In this document: positions 45,338-57,162 of the stretch, piece after piece
Layout of the letters: each line of letters starts with the position of its first letter
Position numbering within the stretch: the stretch's first letter is position 1
NCBI GenBank assembly: GCA_020002185.1
Contig: CM034537.1
Location: 8,649,615-8,713,614 of the forward strand
Source of the DNA: Paraescarpia echinospica
Taxonomy: Eukaryota > Annelida > Polychaeta > Sabellida > Siboglinidae
DNA length: 64,000 nucleotides
Direction: 5' to 3'
The notes under the pieces: model-generated
What the model saw: only the letters and a program-made list of their open reading frames with translations
What the model was told of the DNA's origin: nothing
Database searches by the model: none
Translations under genes and position numbers: made by a program

Positions 45338-46430
45338 GAGTGATCGTGTACGCGTACCACATCAGTCGCATACGGAATCGCTGTATGCGTTGTGAAAGTT
45401 CATCTAGATTCTTCTTGGTGCTAAGAAATGATACCAGAGGTCGGTGGTCGGTCTCGACATGGAACTGCATTCCGTAGAGGTAGTATGTATATCTCCCAAG
45501 AGCCCACGTAGTCGCCAGAGTCTCCTTCTCAATCTGTGAGTAGCGCTGTTCCGTTGGCGTCATCGCCCTCGACGCGTACGCCACGGGTCGCATCGCGCCG
45601 TCGTCACTCTGCAGTAGCACCGCAATGATGACGCACCTGCAGACACTGTCGTCGCTCTGTGTCGTACAGAGCCAGCACTGGAGTGCTGCTCAGGTCTGTC
45701 TTGACGCCATCGAATGCTCGCTGTTGCCTCTCACCCCGTGTCCACAGATTCTATTTCATAAGTAGATCACGTAGTGGCTGAGTTGTAGTCGACAAGTTGG
45801 CAGAAAACTTGCCTAGCTGGTTAGCCATACCAAGAAAGCGTCTAACGTCGCTCACGTTGCTGGGCTGCTGCATCTCTGTGATGGCTCGCACCTTCGCAGG
45901 ATCCGCCATGACCCCGTCAGCTGACACAATGTGACCAAGATACGAGATACTCTACTTGGCAAAGTCGCGCTTATCAAAATTCAAAGTAACAGACGACGGA
46001 AAACAATCCTCACCCTCGCGTCGTGCTCTTCTACCGAACTGCCGAAGATGATGACGTCGTCCATCAAACATAGAACACCAAATAAATCATCGAGAATGCC
46101 ACTCATACGCTTCTGGAAGTACTCGGGAGCCGAAGTGATTCCGAAAGGCAGCCTCTTGAGCCGCAATATCTTCCGAAAGGAGTAATTCAATTCTGGCGAA
46201 GACTGCGCTAGAGGGATCTGCCAGAAGCCAGGGTTGGCATCCAACTTAGTGAAGACCTTCGCGCCCGCCAGCCTACCGAATGTCTGATCGACTGAAGGAA
46301 GGTCGTGTTTCTCCCTCCTTACGCTCTCGTTCAACTTTGTTAGGTCCACACGAATGCGAACTTTGTGTGTCTCCCTCTGACCCTCAACGTCCGAAGAAGG
46401 GACAGCCTTCGGTTTCGCCACCGCAACCAT
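45234..46430 (-). pseudogene. Gypsy 2 RT and RNase H region, broken
   Basis: RT: RIRVDLTKLNESVRREKHDL, FTKLDANPGFWQIPLA, LPFGITSAPEYFQKRM and LMDDVIIFG (M-D-D at the catalytic site). After HDARVRIVFRRL a short deletion and frameshift follow, then KRDFAK-stop, VRRFLGMANQLGKF and LLMK-stop. RNase H resumes as LLQSDDGAMRPVAYASRAMT and LATTWALGRYTYYLYG. Upstream a TGG-to-TGA type stop at 46440-46442 separates it from the gag-protease frame (IESPTD-stop-CASMVAVAKPKA). Confidence 0.85.
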
Positions 46431-46439
46431 GCTAGCACA

Positions 46440-47680
46440 TCAGTCCGTCGGGCTTTCGATCCTGCGGATGACGTCAAGATTTTTCATTCTCTGAAGTTCC
46501 TTCCTGACGACCCCAAGCAACGATATCGAGACTCGTCTTGGTGTAGTCAACGCGAACGGCTTCGCGTCAGACCACAGCTTGATTTCGTACTCGCCATTCA
46601 TCTTCCCTAGGCCTCTAAATAGTTTCGGGTTGTCGCTTCTGTAGACGTCTGCTGCATCGACCGAGTCAACAGTAACACGTCTGAAAAGATCAAGAGATTC
46701 GCACACTCTCCGACTGAGCAATGACCTCGTCTGGCCACTGACGACGTTAACGTCTTCGTGAATGACGACACCGTTTCGTGACAGCTTGCCACTGAACTTG
46801 CCCATTGTTTGTAGGACGCCGTCGTTCGCCCCTACAAGTGTTCTAGTCGACCAGTCGAGTCGCGGACTACCTGCTTTCTTGTAGTCGTTGGCAGAGATCA
46901 CAGTAACGTCCAACTTGAAGCAAACGTTCGTGCGAAGGCGCGTGTCCATTGCCTCTAAAACAATGGTGGACGTCCACGGTTGGTCGTCGCCCTTCGGCAC
47001 TTCGCAGAGAAAAGCGAGCTCCGGCTCGGCGTGCTTAGTGACTACGTCTACATATCTCCCTGACCTCCATACAGCCCCAACATGTCCGACTTTCTTACAC
47101 TTGAAGCATGCTGCCTCACGCGCTGGGCACAATGATTTCTGATGAGCCGGAGATCTCCCACAACAGTCACACTTCCGGGTCGAAGTTGACTGAGGATGAG
47201 CTTTCATCTTTTGTTTCGACTGGCTGGTTTCGTACGACTTCCTCGTCCGCACAAAGTCAACATTGGCATTGCCACCTGTCTTCGCCGCAAAGTTGTTCCT
47301 CAACAGGGCCTGCTCTTTCTTTGCAGCCTCGTTCTGGCGTGCCATATCGATTGCCTTCTTCAGTGTCAAGGTCGCGTCCATCTGCAGTTTCAACGACAAC
47401 GCCGCATCAGTGATGCCAACGACGATACGATCCCTGATCATTTCATCGTCGAGCGCGCCATACTCGCAATGCTCCGCCAGGCAGAACAACGCAGTGATGA
47501 AACTGTCAACCGTCTCGCCCTCCTCTTGGGAACGTCGGTTAAACTTAGCCCACTCGAAAATCGCATTGCGTCGAACTACGAAGCTGAACGAAAGCGCTCA
47601 AAACGTCAGTTTGGCCATTTATTAGGTTTGGCGAAGCAGAAAGCATCAGGCGGGGCGATTTGGAATGTTTGGGCCATGAC
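46440..47680 (-). pseudogene. Gypsy 2 gag-protease region
   Basis: A start lies at about 47676 (MAQTFQIAPPDAFCFAKPNK); after RFERFRSAS the frame jumps to AIFEWAKFNRRSQEEGE, indicating a large in-gag deletion. Zinc knuckles: CDCCGRSPAHQKSLC and CFKCKKVGHVGAVW, the second without its last Cys. The protease should read D-T-G-A-D before VTVIS, but here FKLDVTVIS shows that the residues after the Asp are missing, a loss of about 12 bases that removes the catalytic D-T-G. Confidence 0.8.
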
Positions 47681-47768
47681 TGGGTCAAACAAGCAAAAAT
47701 AAAATGAAAATGGCTGTATTCAACGAAGTCCCGGATGTAGAGGTAGGAGCGCGATAGCATAACACTAC

Positions 47769-48431
47769 AGTAACTAGGCTAGCCCTAGGCAAGGTTTTTG
47801 CCTTTCTAGTTAGTAAAACTGCAATGTCCAGTATTTGACATGCAGTGAACGAAAATGCACACTAAAATATCAGTATATCCAACCATAGCAAGAGGATTAA
47901 CCTGGTCGTGGATGTAATTTGTTAGGCTAAATCTGGGATTTGGGTATGTGCGTCTACGGGTCTTGCCTTTTCAAATTCCAGTCAGCCGTTTTTGAAAAGT
48001 CTCCGTTTCCCCACTTATTTGAACCGAAACATAAAAATGTGAGATTCGTACGTTAACAGACTGTTTTTAATGCTACAGCTACAATTGTTAGTAAACCTGA
48101 CTGGCATGTCATCATTCAATGTAAACGTTTTAGGTTTGTTAAAAAGTACACAATACCATGTTGCCACGGAATTTAGCGATGCACGAATTTTGGACACCAG
48201 CAAATATACACTCTAGTATACATAAGTTTTTATCCATGAATATATTAAAAATCTAATAATAATGAATAGCACATTTGATAATAATAGTACTCGCTAAAAA
48301 CAAATTAAACATGTATTTTTGACATGTTACTATACACCATTATTGTACATAAATTTTTTTTACGATAATGGCCCATATGTATAATTATATACAACATTAA
48401 TTAATTATTAGAGCAAGAATAAAGGAAAATA
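47769..48431. other. no gene recognised
   Basis: AT-rich spacer; a homopolymer T run at 48353-48361. Confidence 0.35.
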
Positions 48432-48433
48432 TA

Positions 48434-48617
48434 CAGGGCACTCTGAATAAGGTCGAACTTCCAGGGACCCATGACAATACTGATAAGTGGAATTTCTGAT
48501 AACTAGAAAGTTATCAGAAAGTCCCCTTATTGGGACTTTTGTCCTGAACCGAGGAAAAGATTGACTTAACTTAGCGAAAATTCACTTATATGAGTTCGGG
48601 TTATCTGGAGTGCACAG
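48434..48617. mobile_element. pogo/Tigger-like MITE, 184 bp
   Basis: The left end CAGGGCACTCTGAATAAG and the right end (reversed) CTGTGCACTCCAGATAACCC are imperfect TIRs, flanked on both sides by TA. CAGTGCACTC-type termini and TA targets are typical of Tigger-like elements. Inside are a 12-bp hairpin (48493-48504 with 48509-48520) and AAGTCCC/GGGACTT (48519-48538). Confidence 0.65.
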
Positions 48618-48913
48618 TATATGACCAATGTATACAGGTAATTATGTAGAAGCAAATTAAAAGTTGGCCAAAGTAATGGATTGGGATTTTAGTCTGACTG
48701 AATCAACATAACAAGGTTCTCTTGTATTTCTTTCCATTTAGCCACCTGTTCACTTGGTGATAAATCCCATAATCCAAACTGAAATAATCTGCACAATGTT
48801 GAGTTAGTTAACTCATATTTAGGCTCACTTTCCTAAATTCAACTATGTTTATTTGCAGGAACATTGGAAATAGCTTAGCTGATGGAAAGAGGAAATTGAA
48901 GAGCTCTACTTAA

Positions 48914-49232
48914 CAGTGCCATTAATTGGACAATGGGTCACCTGACATAAGATGATGTCTGACTTTGTTCTGCCCCATTCTGTTCTCTGCGACATCTACT
49001 GGGAAGTTGTACCTCACTTCGAGTTTCAAATGGATGTGTGCATCTGATAGCTTTGTGTATCAAAATGCATAGCAGTGCTATTAAAAGGACAATATGTTAA
49101 CTGACACAGTAGCGAAGAAGATGCCTGACTTTGTTCTGCCACATTAATTCCGTGTGGCTTCTGTTGGGAATATGTGCATCACCACTTTTCAAATGGATGT
49201 GTGCAATCGATCGATTTGTTCATCAAAATGTC
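48914..49232 (+). repeat. diverged 159-base tandem duplication
   Basis: Two adjacent units share CAGTGC(C/T)ATTAA, GACAAT, CTGACTTTGTTCTGCC, TTTCAAATGGATGTGTGCA and ATCAAAATG in order. The second unit runs into the P2X7-like exon. Confidence 0.7.
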
Positions 49233-50689
49233 CACGGGCAGTGGAAATGTCGAGGCGCATACCATGCCGAGATGAAATTGACTGGTGTCGGTGTGGAAAA
49301 TGCCGCAGCGATCTCCTTGTTCAGGAAAAAGAACTGAATATGTCTGCTGCCAGGAGGCGGTTGCTACTCGACAGCAACGCTGTTGGTGAAGGTAATTATT
49401 AATATGTTTAGTTTATTGTTTAAACAACCGATGAGCCTAAGTTCCGGGCTGCGTATGAACAGCGAGAGGTGATCGCTCAGGCCGGGACACGTCACTTGTC
49501 TTACATTTGGGATTGGTTGACTTTTAACTTAGTTAGATCTCACTCTCAGTGCCACTGGACTCAGTGTTTGAACTTTGACATGTCCATTTTCGAATACCAC
49601 CCAAGGCTGTACCCTCACTTTTTAAAAGAAATGTAGATGAATGTTTCCATGATTCATGTGAACCAAAATTGTACAGGGCAGAGCACTAGCAATACAAATA
49701 TATATAGATAATTTTATCAGCAATCTCATGCCTGATGCTCAAATTATTAATAATCTTCCAGGGAAATTACTTAGTGGACAAACCATACGTCATCTACCAT
49801 CCACATGCTAAGCAAATTCACATCATTGAACTGACTACCATTTGAACCTAACATCAAGAAAGATCATGTATTCAAAACTAACAAGTATGTCGCACTAATC
49901 CATGATGTAGACAATAACGGAATAAAATCAGAATTAACATGCATTGAAATAGGTTGCAGAGGCTATGTATCTGAACCCAACAAATCTAAGACTGACAACC
50001 TCCTTAAAATCTCTTGGAATAAAACCACCAACAAAACAACTAATTCAATCGTATGCTTGTCTAAACTAGCCCTGCTAACGCCATTCACCCTTTCTAAATA
50101 TAAAGACGAACCACACTGGTTTGACCCAAGACTAATTAAAATATGATGACCATCACCCTAATATGACAATAATTACAAAATAAAATTTCCCTCAACAGCA
50201 AGTAATCCTATACATAAATGTTTTCATTTTCAATACGACTTACTTTAACCGTTAGTCATTATTTACCTTAGCGTGCTACAATATACTACTATACATGGCT
50301 ATTTACTGTATTCACACATGTACTTGGGTTATCGTTTCACACTTTATTGTATTCTACTGTATGAATAAAGTGATACTCTCTCACTACAGAACAAATTATA
50401 ATGGTTCCACATGTTTAGTGGTAAACAATTTATATAAAGGAAAGGTCTCGTTATAGAACCGATTTTTTATATGTCATTTATTTACAATGTCAGATGTTTA
50501 TTTGAGCCTAATTTATTTCAGGTCTCTCAGGTGGGCTGCATGCAGACAGTTTACCTGGTGGATACATGGCAAGCTGGGACGAAGGTACTGAGAGTTCTAC
50601 CAGCATGCGCCAGCCATGGAATAAGATCAATGTTCCCTGCCCCCGATGGGGGACAACACGAGGGATACCACGCTGGACTTGAAAACTAA
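49154..50689 (+). CDS. P2X7-like intracellular domain gene, partial, two exons
   Basis: Exon a (to about 49391, donor AAG|GTAATT) ends with DEIDWCRCGKCRSD, the W-C-x-C-x-x-C start of the zinc-binding domain named for the P2X7 receptor C-terminus; the usual M-P-T...C-C part is not seen. Exon b starts after TTTATTTCAG at 50521 and encodes VYLVDTWQAGTKVLRVLPA, then ASHGIRSMFPAPDG, QHEGYH and a stop at 50687-50689. R-V-L-P-A-C...I-R-x-x-F-P-x-P-D-G matches the end of that domain (R-K-V-I-P-S-C...I-R...F-P). The middle of the domain is missing, and a retroelement fragment lies in the intron. Stand-alone P2X7-like domains are common in invertebrates; function unknown. Confidence 0.5.
49700..50146 (+). 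pseudogene. retroelement C-terminal domain remnant
   Basis: Frames encode KPYVIYHPHAKQIHIIELT, then after a frameshift PFEPNIKKDHVFKTNKYVAL, ELTCIEIGCRGYV and WFDPRLIKI-stop. The pattern I-x-E-L-T-V-P-F-E...K-x-x-K-Y...E-I-G-x-R-G is a C-terminal block often found after reverse transcriptase in invertebrate polyproteins and may be a nuclease-like fold. No RT is left. It interrupts the intron of the P2X7-like gene. Confidence 0.4.
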
Positions 50690-51037
50690 ACTAGACAATG
50701 TACATGTGACCTATGTAGGTGGATGGTGGCAGTATTTACAGTTTCTTTACAAATTGACCGACTCTTGCTGCCAGCAGATCCTCCTTCTCTGGTTTTGGGA
50801 CATCTGCCCCAGTGACTGTGATCGGATGCAGTGTGATATTTCTTTATAAACACATCTGTCACTCGATCCGTGAGCATTTGTAGGTGGGTACGTGGGTTCA
50901 CCTGCTGTGGTCTGTTATGCAGCACCCATTGCTTGCGTCTTTTGGACCACACGACACCAGTCTCAACAGGTTTGTCTGGGCTGGGACGTGGTCGGTAGTT
51001 CCACGCCAGAGCAGACAGCATCAACCTAGCTTTCATT
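50686..51037 (-). CDS. last exon of a THAP-transposase-like gene
   Basis: On the minus strand ATTCTTCACTGTAG precedes an exon reading GMKARLMLSALAWNYRP, then WSKRRKQWVLHNRP and LTDRVTDVFIKKY, with a stop at 50688-50686. S-Y-x-G-M-x-A-R-x-x-L-A-x-L-x-x-N followed by a F-P-K-x-x-K-x-W-V-like block is the C-terminus of a family of THAP-domain, transposase-related proteins in fish and marine invertebrates. Its stop overlaps that of the convergent P2X7-like gene in the four bases CTAA. Confidence 0.5.
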
Positions 51038-52004
51038 CCTACAGTGAAGAATAGTACATGCAGTATTCTAATAAAATGTCTGCAAACAACTGGTGTAACA
51101 CACCAGTCTATATGTTGTTAGTAAGCTGCTGTCATTTACCTTATGGCTGTAGCATTCAGTGAACTTTAAAATGCTTTTCCTGTGTAAAGTGTTGGTTGTT
51201 TTTAGTAACAATACAATGGCCAATCATGGTAATCGTACTGGTACATTAGTAAAACGATACTGATCCTTACAAATAAAGCATTCCATCATCACATTCCTTC
51301 ACATAATTTATTATAATTTGTTTTTTCTTCTTAATTTCTGTATCTACTGTATATACAGTCACTATTTCTTTAATAAAATTGGTGATAATGACACAAGTGC
51401 TCTTATTTATTTCATTACAGACAATTGCATTCTGGAATGTAATTATTACACGGAGATGTAATTTATTACACTCAAGTAACTGTACTCATAAATGTACACA
51501 GCAACTGATTACAAGGAATAGGTAGGGTGATACAGAATGAGCACTATCCATCTGTGTATTCGCCCCCTCACATCTGAGTGACTAAACTACTGAAAAGTTG
51601 GTCATCGGGAATTTTTACTATGTAACATTTTTGGTCGCATACATAAGTCGGCGGTCCACATATTAACACATAACATGTAAACATCATTTACATTATCAGT
51701 TTTGGAAGTCTGAATATACACATTTACTGATAAGGTAGTAGTCATGCTAGCTGGTACTTTCGAGTAGCCATCCTGAAAAAAACGAGTTGGATGCCTATGA
51801 AATGCAGTAATTTCGAAAACTTATTATAATGTTAGTTATGCATAGGAGCTGGTTTAGTGTATTTGGGATTCAAGTCGGTGACTGGAATTCACCTTGCACT
51901 ACTTGGGTCGTGTTCCCAACTCATCATTTACTGATTGCAAATCTAAAGGTTACTTTGGACATGCCTCAGGTATAAAATGAATACATATCAAGTTTGGTAC
52001 TTAC

Positions 52005-52166
52005 TTCAGCAACTGTGTGTCACCGTTGCATGTTGCACAACACCACAGATGGTTTGATACATTCTGTATCCAATGAAGGAGGTCCTCGCATCCCTTGCCT
52101 CGGACCTTTGCAGTAAACTTGCGATTGATGCCTTTCCCCATGTGCCACATCATGTTGGTGATCGAG
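52005..52166 (-). CDS. middle exon of the same THAP-type gene
   Basis: A 162-base exon with excellent borders (TTTTCATTTCAG before it, GTAAGT after it). It encodes SITNMMWHMGKGINRKFTAK, GCEDLLHWIQNVSNHLWCCA and TCNGDTQLLK. W-H-x-x-K-G-I followed by W-x-x-x-x-x-N-H-x-x-W-C matches the D-x-W-H-x-x-K core of these transposase-like proteins. Its end phase does not fit the exon at 51037 and no exon is visible in between, so at least one exon is lost. Confidence 0.5.
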
Positions 52167-53149
52167 CTGAAATGAAAATTATAATTATTTATATTTTTGA
52201 TCCAAATTCAAGATATTTTCACAACAGCTGTTAACTGTTTTTGCTGTTAGTGTACAAAAAACAAGTTAGTGAACATGTGTGCACATGGTATATTATTAAA
52301 GATATTTCGATAATATATGATTATTGAGTGATGCCAGTATTTTTTATAATACAAACATGGTGCATCTGGTGAGCTCATTGATAACTATATTTGGATCACA
52401 TAATTACTCCTAGAGATATCCTTCCAAATGCTGCATTTAAATGTTTTTTTTAAATAGAAAATGGCCATCAAATGTGGCATAATGGATACAAAATTACTTG
52501 ATATTGACACCCTTATTCCATGGATAAGAGTGGTTTAAAGGTATGTAATTGTTGTAAAATGATATATATTCACAGTAAACATAATACGCTATCATAATCT
52601 GGCATAAAAAACATTTTAGGTTTTTTTCTAAAAAAAAACAACATTTTCACCTGGGTTGTATCCCCTTAACTAAAATTGAGTAACATTATGTAATTTTACT
52701 AAATACAAATGAAGCCATTTTAAACGTTTTACAATAGAGTATATAGTGATATTCTTCGTCACATAAACAGTAGTCACACAGAATTATATACGAAGTCCAA
52801 TTATATAACATCATGACATAAATGATAGGCCAAACATTTCGATATATGACAATGTCTAATGCAATATTATTAAATGCAGAACGTATTTTTGTTCATTTAA
52901 CACAAAATACAGTAAGTTTTGCAATGTTATTATAAACGACAATCATTCCAGCCCATGTTAACCGGTTACTGTAATATCGCTCATGCGACTTGATTGCCGT
53001 TAACTTTTGCTATTCGGCTATCTTCTAAAGTCTAAACTCTTTATGGTGCAATATAGTACGTTCTGGTACTGTTCTAGCTTGCTTCCAGCATATTTTGCAT
53101 CTCAAATGTCAACAGATTATAATTGGATACCAAGTAACTCGGTACTAAC

Positions 53150-53337
53150 CTTCTTGCGATCGATTTCTCGTAGATTTCCTTCGAAGCACGTTTCTTCAAA
53201 ATGATCTGAACATAGTGCGTTGTATTTCGAAGGCTTCCAACCAGCCCGTCCACAGTTGTGAATCCACTATTTCACTTCTAGCTCATTATCCTTCGCTGTA
53301 CTATTGTTACAACCGTATGTAGAGCAGTATGGCACAT
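53150..53337 (-). pseudogene. degenerate THAP zinc-finger exon
   Basis: The minus strand reads YCSTYGCNNSTAKDNELE, an in-frame TAG, then WIHNCGRAGWKPSKYNA and LCSDHFEETCFEGN, ending at AAG|GTTAGT. C-x4-C...W-K-P-S-K...C-S-D-H-F-E is a THAP domain (DNA-binding C2CH finger). The S-F-H-R-F-P segment between the two parts is absent and a stop interrupts it. The ATG at 53337 is out of frame with the finger by two bases. With 52005-52166 and 50686-51037 it outlines one decayed gene. Confidence 0.55.
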
Positions 53338-53339
53338 TG

Positions 53340-55150
53340 CAAGTCACGTTTTCACTGTAAGCTCAACTTATACTAATATAACGAACCGCATCCCATGAAC
53401 ATGGACCAACTACGCGAACTACACAAGACAGTGTGTCGTACACGGCAAAAATAATGCTGCTCGTTTATTGGTTGCTTTCGGCCAAATGAACGCATCATCA
53501 GTAAGATGGCAGACTACATGGTATCGCATATTTCGTTAGAATCTTCCACTTTAAGACGACATTCCGAGTAAACCACTGAACTGAAAATTGTGATTGTAGA
53601 TGCAAATGGTTAGTTTGTGCTAACACATTTAGGTGCTTAACACCACAACGTTGCCTTTTGGTTTCCTTTAAGTGAACTATGCTGGGAGTAGTGTATAAAA
53701 AGGTGTTGACAAAGTTGCTTTTACAAAAAAATTGAAAATTAATAAAATATAAATGTTCCACAACATTCAAAATGTTTTAGAGATCTTCTTGAGCTAAATA
53801 CACCAATGATGACTGAAAACAGTGTTTTAAATATGTGTTACTTTTAAAGTTTTGTAATTTTATAACTTTATTTCCATCATACAATAGCCATTTTATTTGT
53901 TATCGAAACAGGAGTTCAACAGAAACAAATTCAATATCTTTTATTCTAAATGATGGGCAGAACAAATAATTATTGCACTTCCAGTACAAAATAAAACATG
54001 TTTTTACACTGATGCAATATATTTTAATATTTTGTTGACACAAATATTATGGTTTTTATAGATCTACAAGTAAAAGTAAGTCTAAAGTAGATAGGAAAGT
54101 ACATAACCACCTAGATCTATCTATTTTAATACCGTAAGTCACTTTAGTGATGTATAATGTATTTATACTGCTCATGGAAATAGCAGCTGGATTTATGGTG
54201 TAAATAAAATGGTTTCATTATTGAATGTTTCTCGGCTTCAGTAAGTTTATGTTATCTAAACGTTTAATTAAAACTTCACTTCAAAATGTATAGCCATATG
54301 TACCTACTACCTAGTGAAAAAGGAACATGATAGTACCATAGTTTTTATATTCCAACAAAAACAATCCCAATCATTCAATATGACATCGGCGTCCCCTCGT
54401 CTCGGGCTCGCGTAGCTAATCGAAGTCTGACGGACAGTCCCGAATATTCATGAGCATGCCTTATAACGGATCGTGAAGTAGAAACTGCGCATACTCGGAG
54501 TGATTTTTTCGATATATTGTCAGGGTCATTAGTGATTAATATAACATAATTCTAATGAAATAAATACATACAAATTACATGAAATAATCATATTAACAGG
54601 ATTACCTAATAACTGCGTACATTACAAAGATATTAAAATTCTCAAAGATTCCCTCATAGGTCGTTATATTCCAAAAGTTGCGGATAAAACGCAGTTTTCC
54701 TTTCTGTTTTAGGAAGCTTATATCGGATAGTCGCACTCGTTCACAAAGTCCCCAGACACGTTAAAGGGGAAATGAAATGCAGCTGTTTCGTGCTACATAT
54801 TTAAATATATACTCTATAAGTATACATTCATGGTAACAGAAACGTACTCATTTATAAGACAAACTGAAAAAAACGATTTTGTTCGATGCCTAAAACGTCG
54901 CTATAGAGCACTGCGTATCGCCATCTTTGTTCCAAGTGAGTGGTTTGATTTACTCCTATCTAATCAATGTTAGATTTCTTTTTTTTTCGGTTTACTTCAT
55001 TAGTAGATATTTCTGTGCGAAAACAAAGATATGGTGCCCTATTATACATGATAGGTGTTCTATAGGTCAACAAATAAGTTGTATACGCGTTCGAAATAAA
55101 AAGGTGAAATTAAATGGCAACGATTTATAGCCAATGAAAACATTGTTAAC
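53340..55150. other. no gene recognised
   Basis: Mostly AT-rich spacer. A minus-strand frame at 53498-53770 and a plus frame at 54927-55130 have no family signature. Confidence 0.35.
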
Positions 55151-55184
55151 GTCGCACTTCCCGAACGAAGATTTTCGCTGCCAG

Positions 55185-55332
55185 AAGGGGGCGGGGCTTT
55201 CAAAGCAAAAGTCAGAATATTGGATGCGCGCACATACCGGGACTATTTTTCATTTGTTGTTGACAAAGACGTCGAAGGATTTTGGTAGCTCGACGAGTTA
55301 TTAAAAGTAATTTTTAAAACTTCCGTATCACT
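55185..55332 (+). promoter_or_regulatory. putative promoter of the split P2X7-like gene
   Basis: GGGGGCGGGGCTTT (55187-55200) is a GC box about 130 bases upstream of the ATGs at 55333/55342. No TATA box at a fitting distance. Confidence 0.35.
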
Positions 55333-55930
55333 TTGGAGAAAATGGATACGACAGATGAAGACTCTAGTTTGACTTGTCACTCGGAAATTACGGTTGGTAC
55401 GGTTGACACGGGGTGTATGGTAGAACCTGGAGGGATAGTCCCTTTGGTGATGGGCAGCCGCTCCACTTCTGTGGAGGCTCTACGGCAGTGGCCACACCCC
55501 GGGCAATGGTCTCGGCTGACCAGCAAAACTACACGAGTAAGGCTTCTATTGAGTCGAGGGACGTCTGCCCTCAGTACACAAAGACTGTCTTGGAGGAGTA
55601 GGCGGCCAGCCGATTGGCTACACACAAATGCGAAACAGCAACAGCCTTTCACCAGGCTGCAAGGTACCTACCAAGACGCATGTGGAAGGACCGGTGACCC
55701 GCTGTCCTGCGGTGCAAGACTTTTTAGTCAAGGAATAATGGAGTTAACCATACACAAACCAGCGGAAAGCAGTGGGCAACTACCTCTGTAGTAACCCAAG
55801 AAACCTTGATGGAGAATACAAACAGTAAGAGAGGTCCTAGTGGTGAGCCCCCCCCAGGCTGGATAGGACGACACATACTGGGGAAGAGCTTGGAAATGTT
55901 GGAAGTAACGCCAGAGCTGATGACGGTAGT

Positions 55931-57162
55931 ATGCCCGACTGTGCGGGAGGTAAAACCAGCAACAAAAAGCTAAAAGGGAAAATCCGTGTGGCAACATGGA
56001 ACATCAGAAAAACGAGTCATGGAACACTACAAATGGTAACATCGGAAGCAGAAAGATATGGGATAGATATATTAGGGATTGCGGAACACAGGTTGGCCGG
56101 ACAAGGACACTTTCGCCCGGATTCAGGAGGAAAGTTTATACACTCAGGAGCAACTAAGTCAGGGATGAGTGGTGTTGCATTCTATCTCTCAAAGAAAACT
56201 GAAAATGCACTATTAGGATACAATCCGGTCAATGACAGAATTATTACCATACGAATACGTGCAAAACCCACGAATATAACATGTATTCAAATTTATGCAC
56301 CAACGAGCACTGCAGATGACGATGTAATAGAAACGTTTTATGATACACTGCAACGAACAGTTGACGAGGTAAACAGGAGAGACATGGTAGTACTGATGGG
56401 CGATCTCAATGCAAAAGTTGGCAGTTGTCAAAACGAAGAAGAAAATGGAAATATCTGGAAATACGGACTAGGCGAGAGAAATGGGAGAGGAGATAGACTT
56501 GTTGAGTTTATCATAGAGAATGTACTGATGATCACTAATACTTTCTTCAAACAACATCAAAGAAGACTGTACACTTGGACAACACCAGATGGTCGGAACA
56601 GAAATCAAACTTTATACTGATACCAAAACGATGGAGGACGTCTGTGTTTAATGCAAAGACATTACCGGGAGCCGATTGTGGCTCTGACCATGAATTGCTA
56701 AGCGCCAAGATTGCAATAAAATTAAGAAAGATGAAGAGAGGGAAAGAGATAGTGAGGTATGACGTCAGTGATATCAAAGAAGGATACCGAGTAGAGGTTA
56801 TGAACCGTTTCGAAGTATTACAGACAGTGGCTGACGAGAAGGAACCAGAAGAGTTGGCAGTAGAAATTAGGAACATCATTATGGAATCAGCTGACAAACA
56901 CTTCACTAAAAAGAGGAGACAAAAACAACCATGGATTAGCAAAGACACACTGCAGATGATTGACGAAAGGAAAGAGTTAAAGAAGAATAAAGAAATGAGT
57001 GAGAATTATCTTGAGAAATACAGAGAGAAGTGCAAAATGATTAAACGAATGTGTAAGGAAGACAAGAAGAAATATCTAGAGAAGAAATGCGAAAAGATAG
57101 AACTATGTATGAGAAGGAACGATAGTCGCAGTATGTTCGAGGAAATCAAGTCTATGACATAG
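55931..57162 (+). pseudogene. RTE-like endonuclease and linker
   Basis: GKIRVATWNIRKTSH opens the endonuclease; DILGIAEHRLAGQGH (catalytic Glu), IQIYAPTSTADDD, VVLMGDLNAKVGS and, after a frameshift near 56605, GADCGSDHELLSAKI (SDH) follow. A Lys/Glu-rich linker runs to a TAG at 57160-57162. Apart from the shift the catalytic residues are intact. Confidence 0.85.

Larger units (their letters stand above)
43857..47768 (-). mobile_element. decayed Gypsy/Ty3 element 2
   Basis: A 64-base sequence at 43857-43920 recurs at 47705-47768 with five or so mismatches, both starting TGTAGTGTTATGCTATCGCG on the minus strand; these are the LTRs or their conserved 5' parts. A purine tract (GGAATCGAAAGGGAGA on the minus strand) precedes the downstream copy. 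Between them run gag, protease, RT, RNase H and integrase remnants with at least five stops, several frameshifts and internal deletions. No target duplication was identified. It is a different subfamily from element 1. Confidence 0.85.

Noticed and set aside
47108..47702. Plus-strand frames of 100-168 codons over Gypsy 2 gag
   Set aside because: They are antisense to recognisable gag/zinc-knuckle coding sequence.
55410..55791. Separate 152-codon gene beginning at 55333
   Set aside because: Only its first 77 bases belong to the P2X7-like gene; the rest is the LINE 5' region beyond the target duplication.
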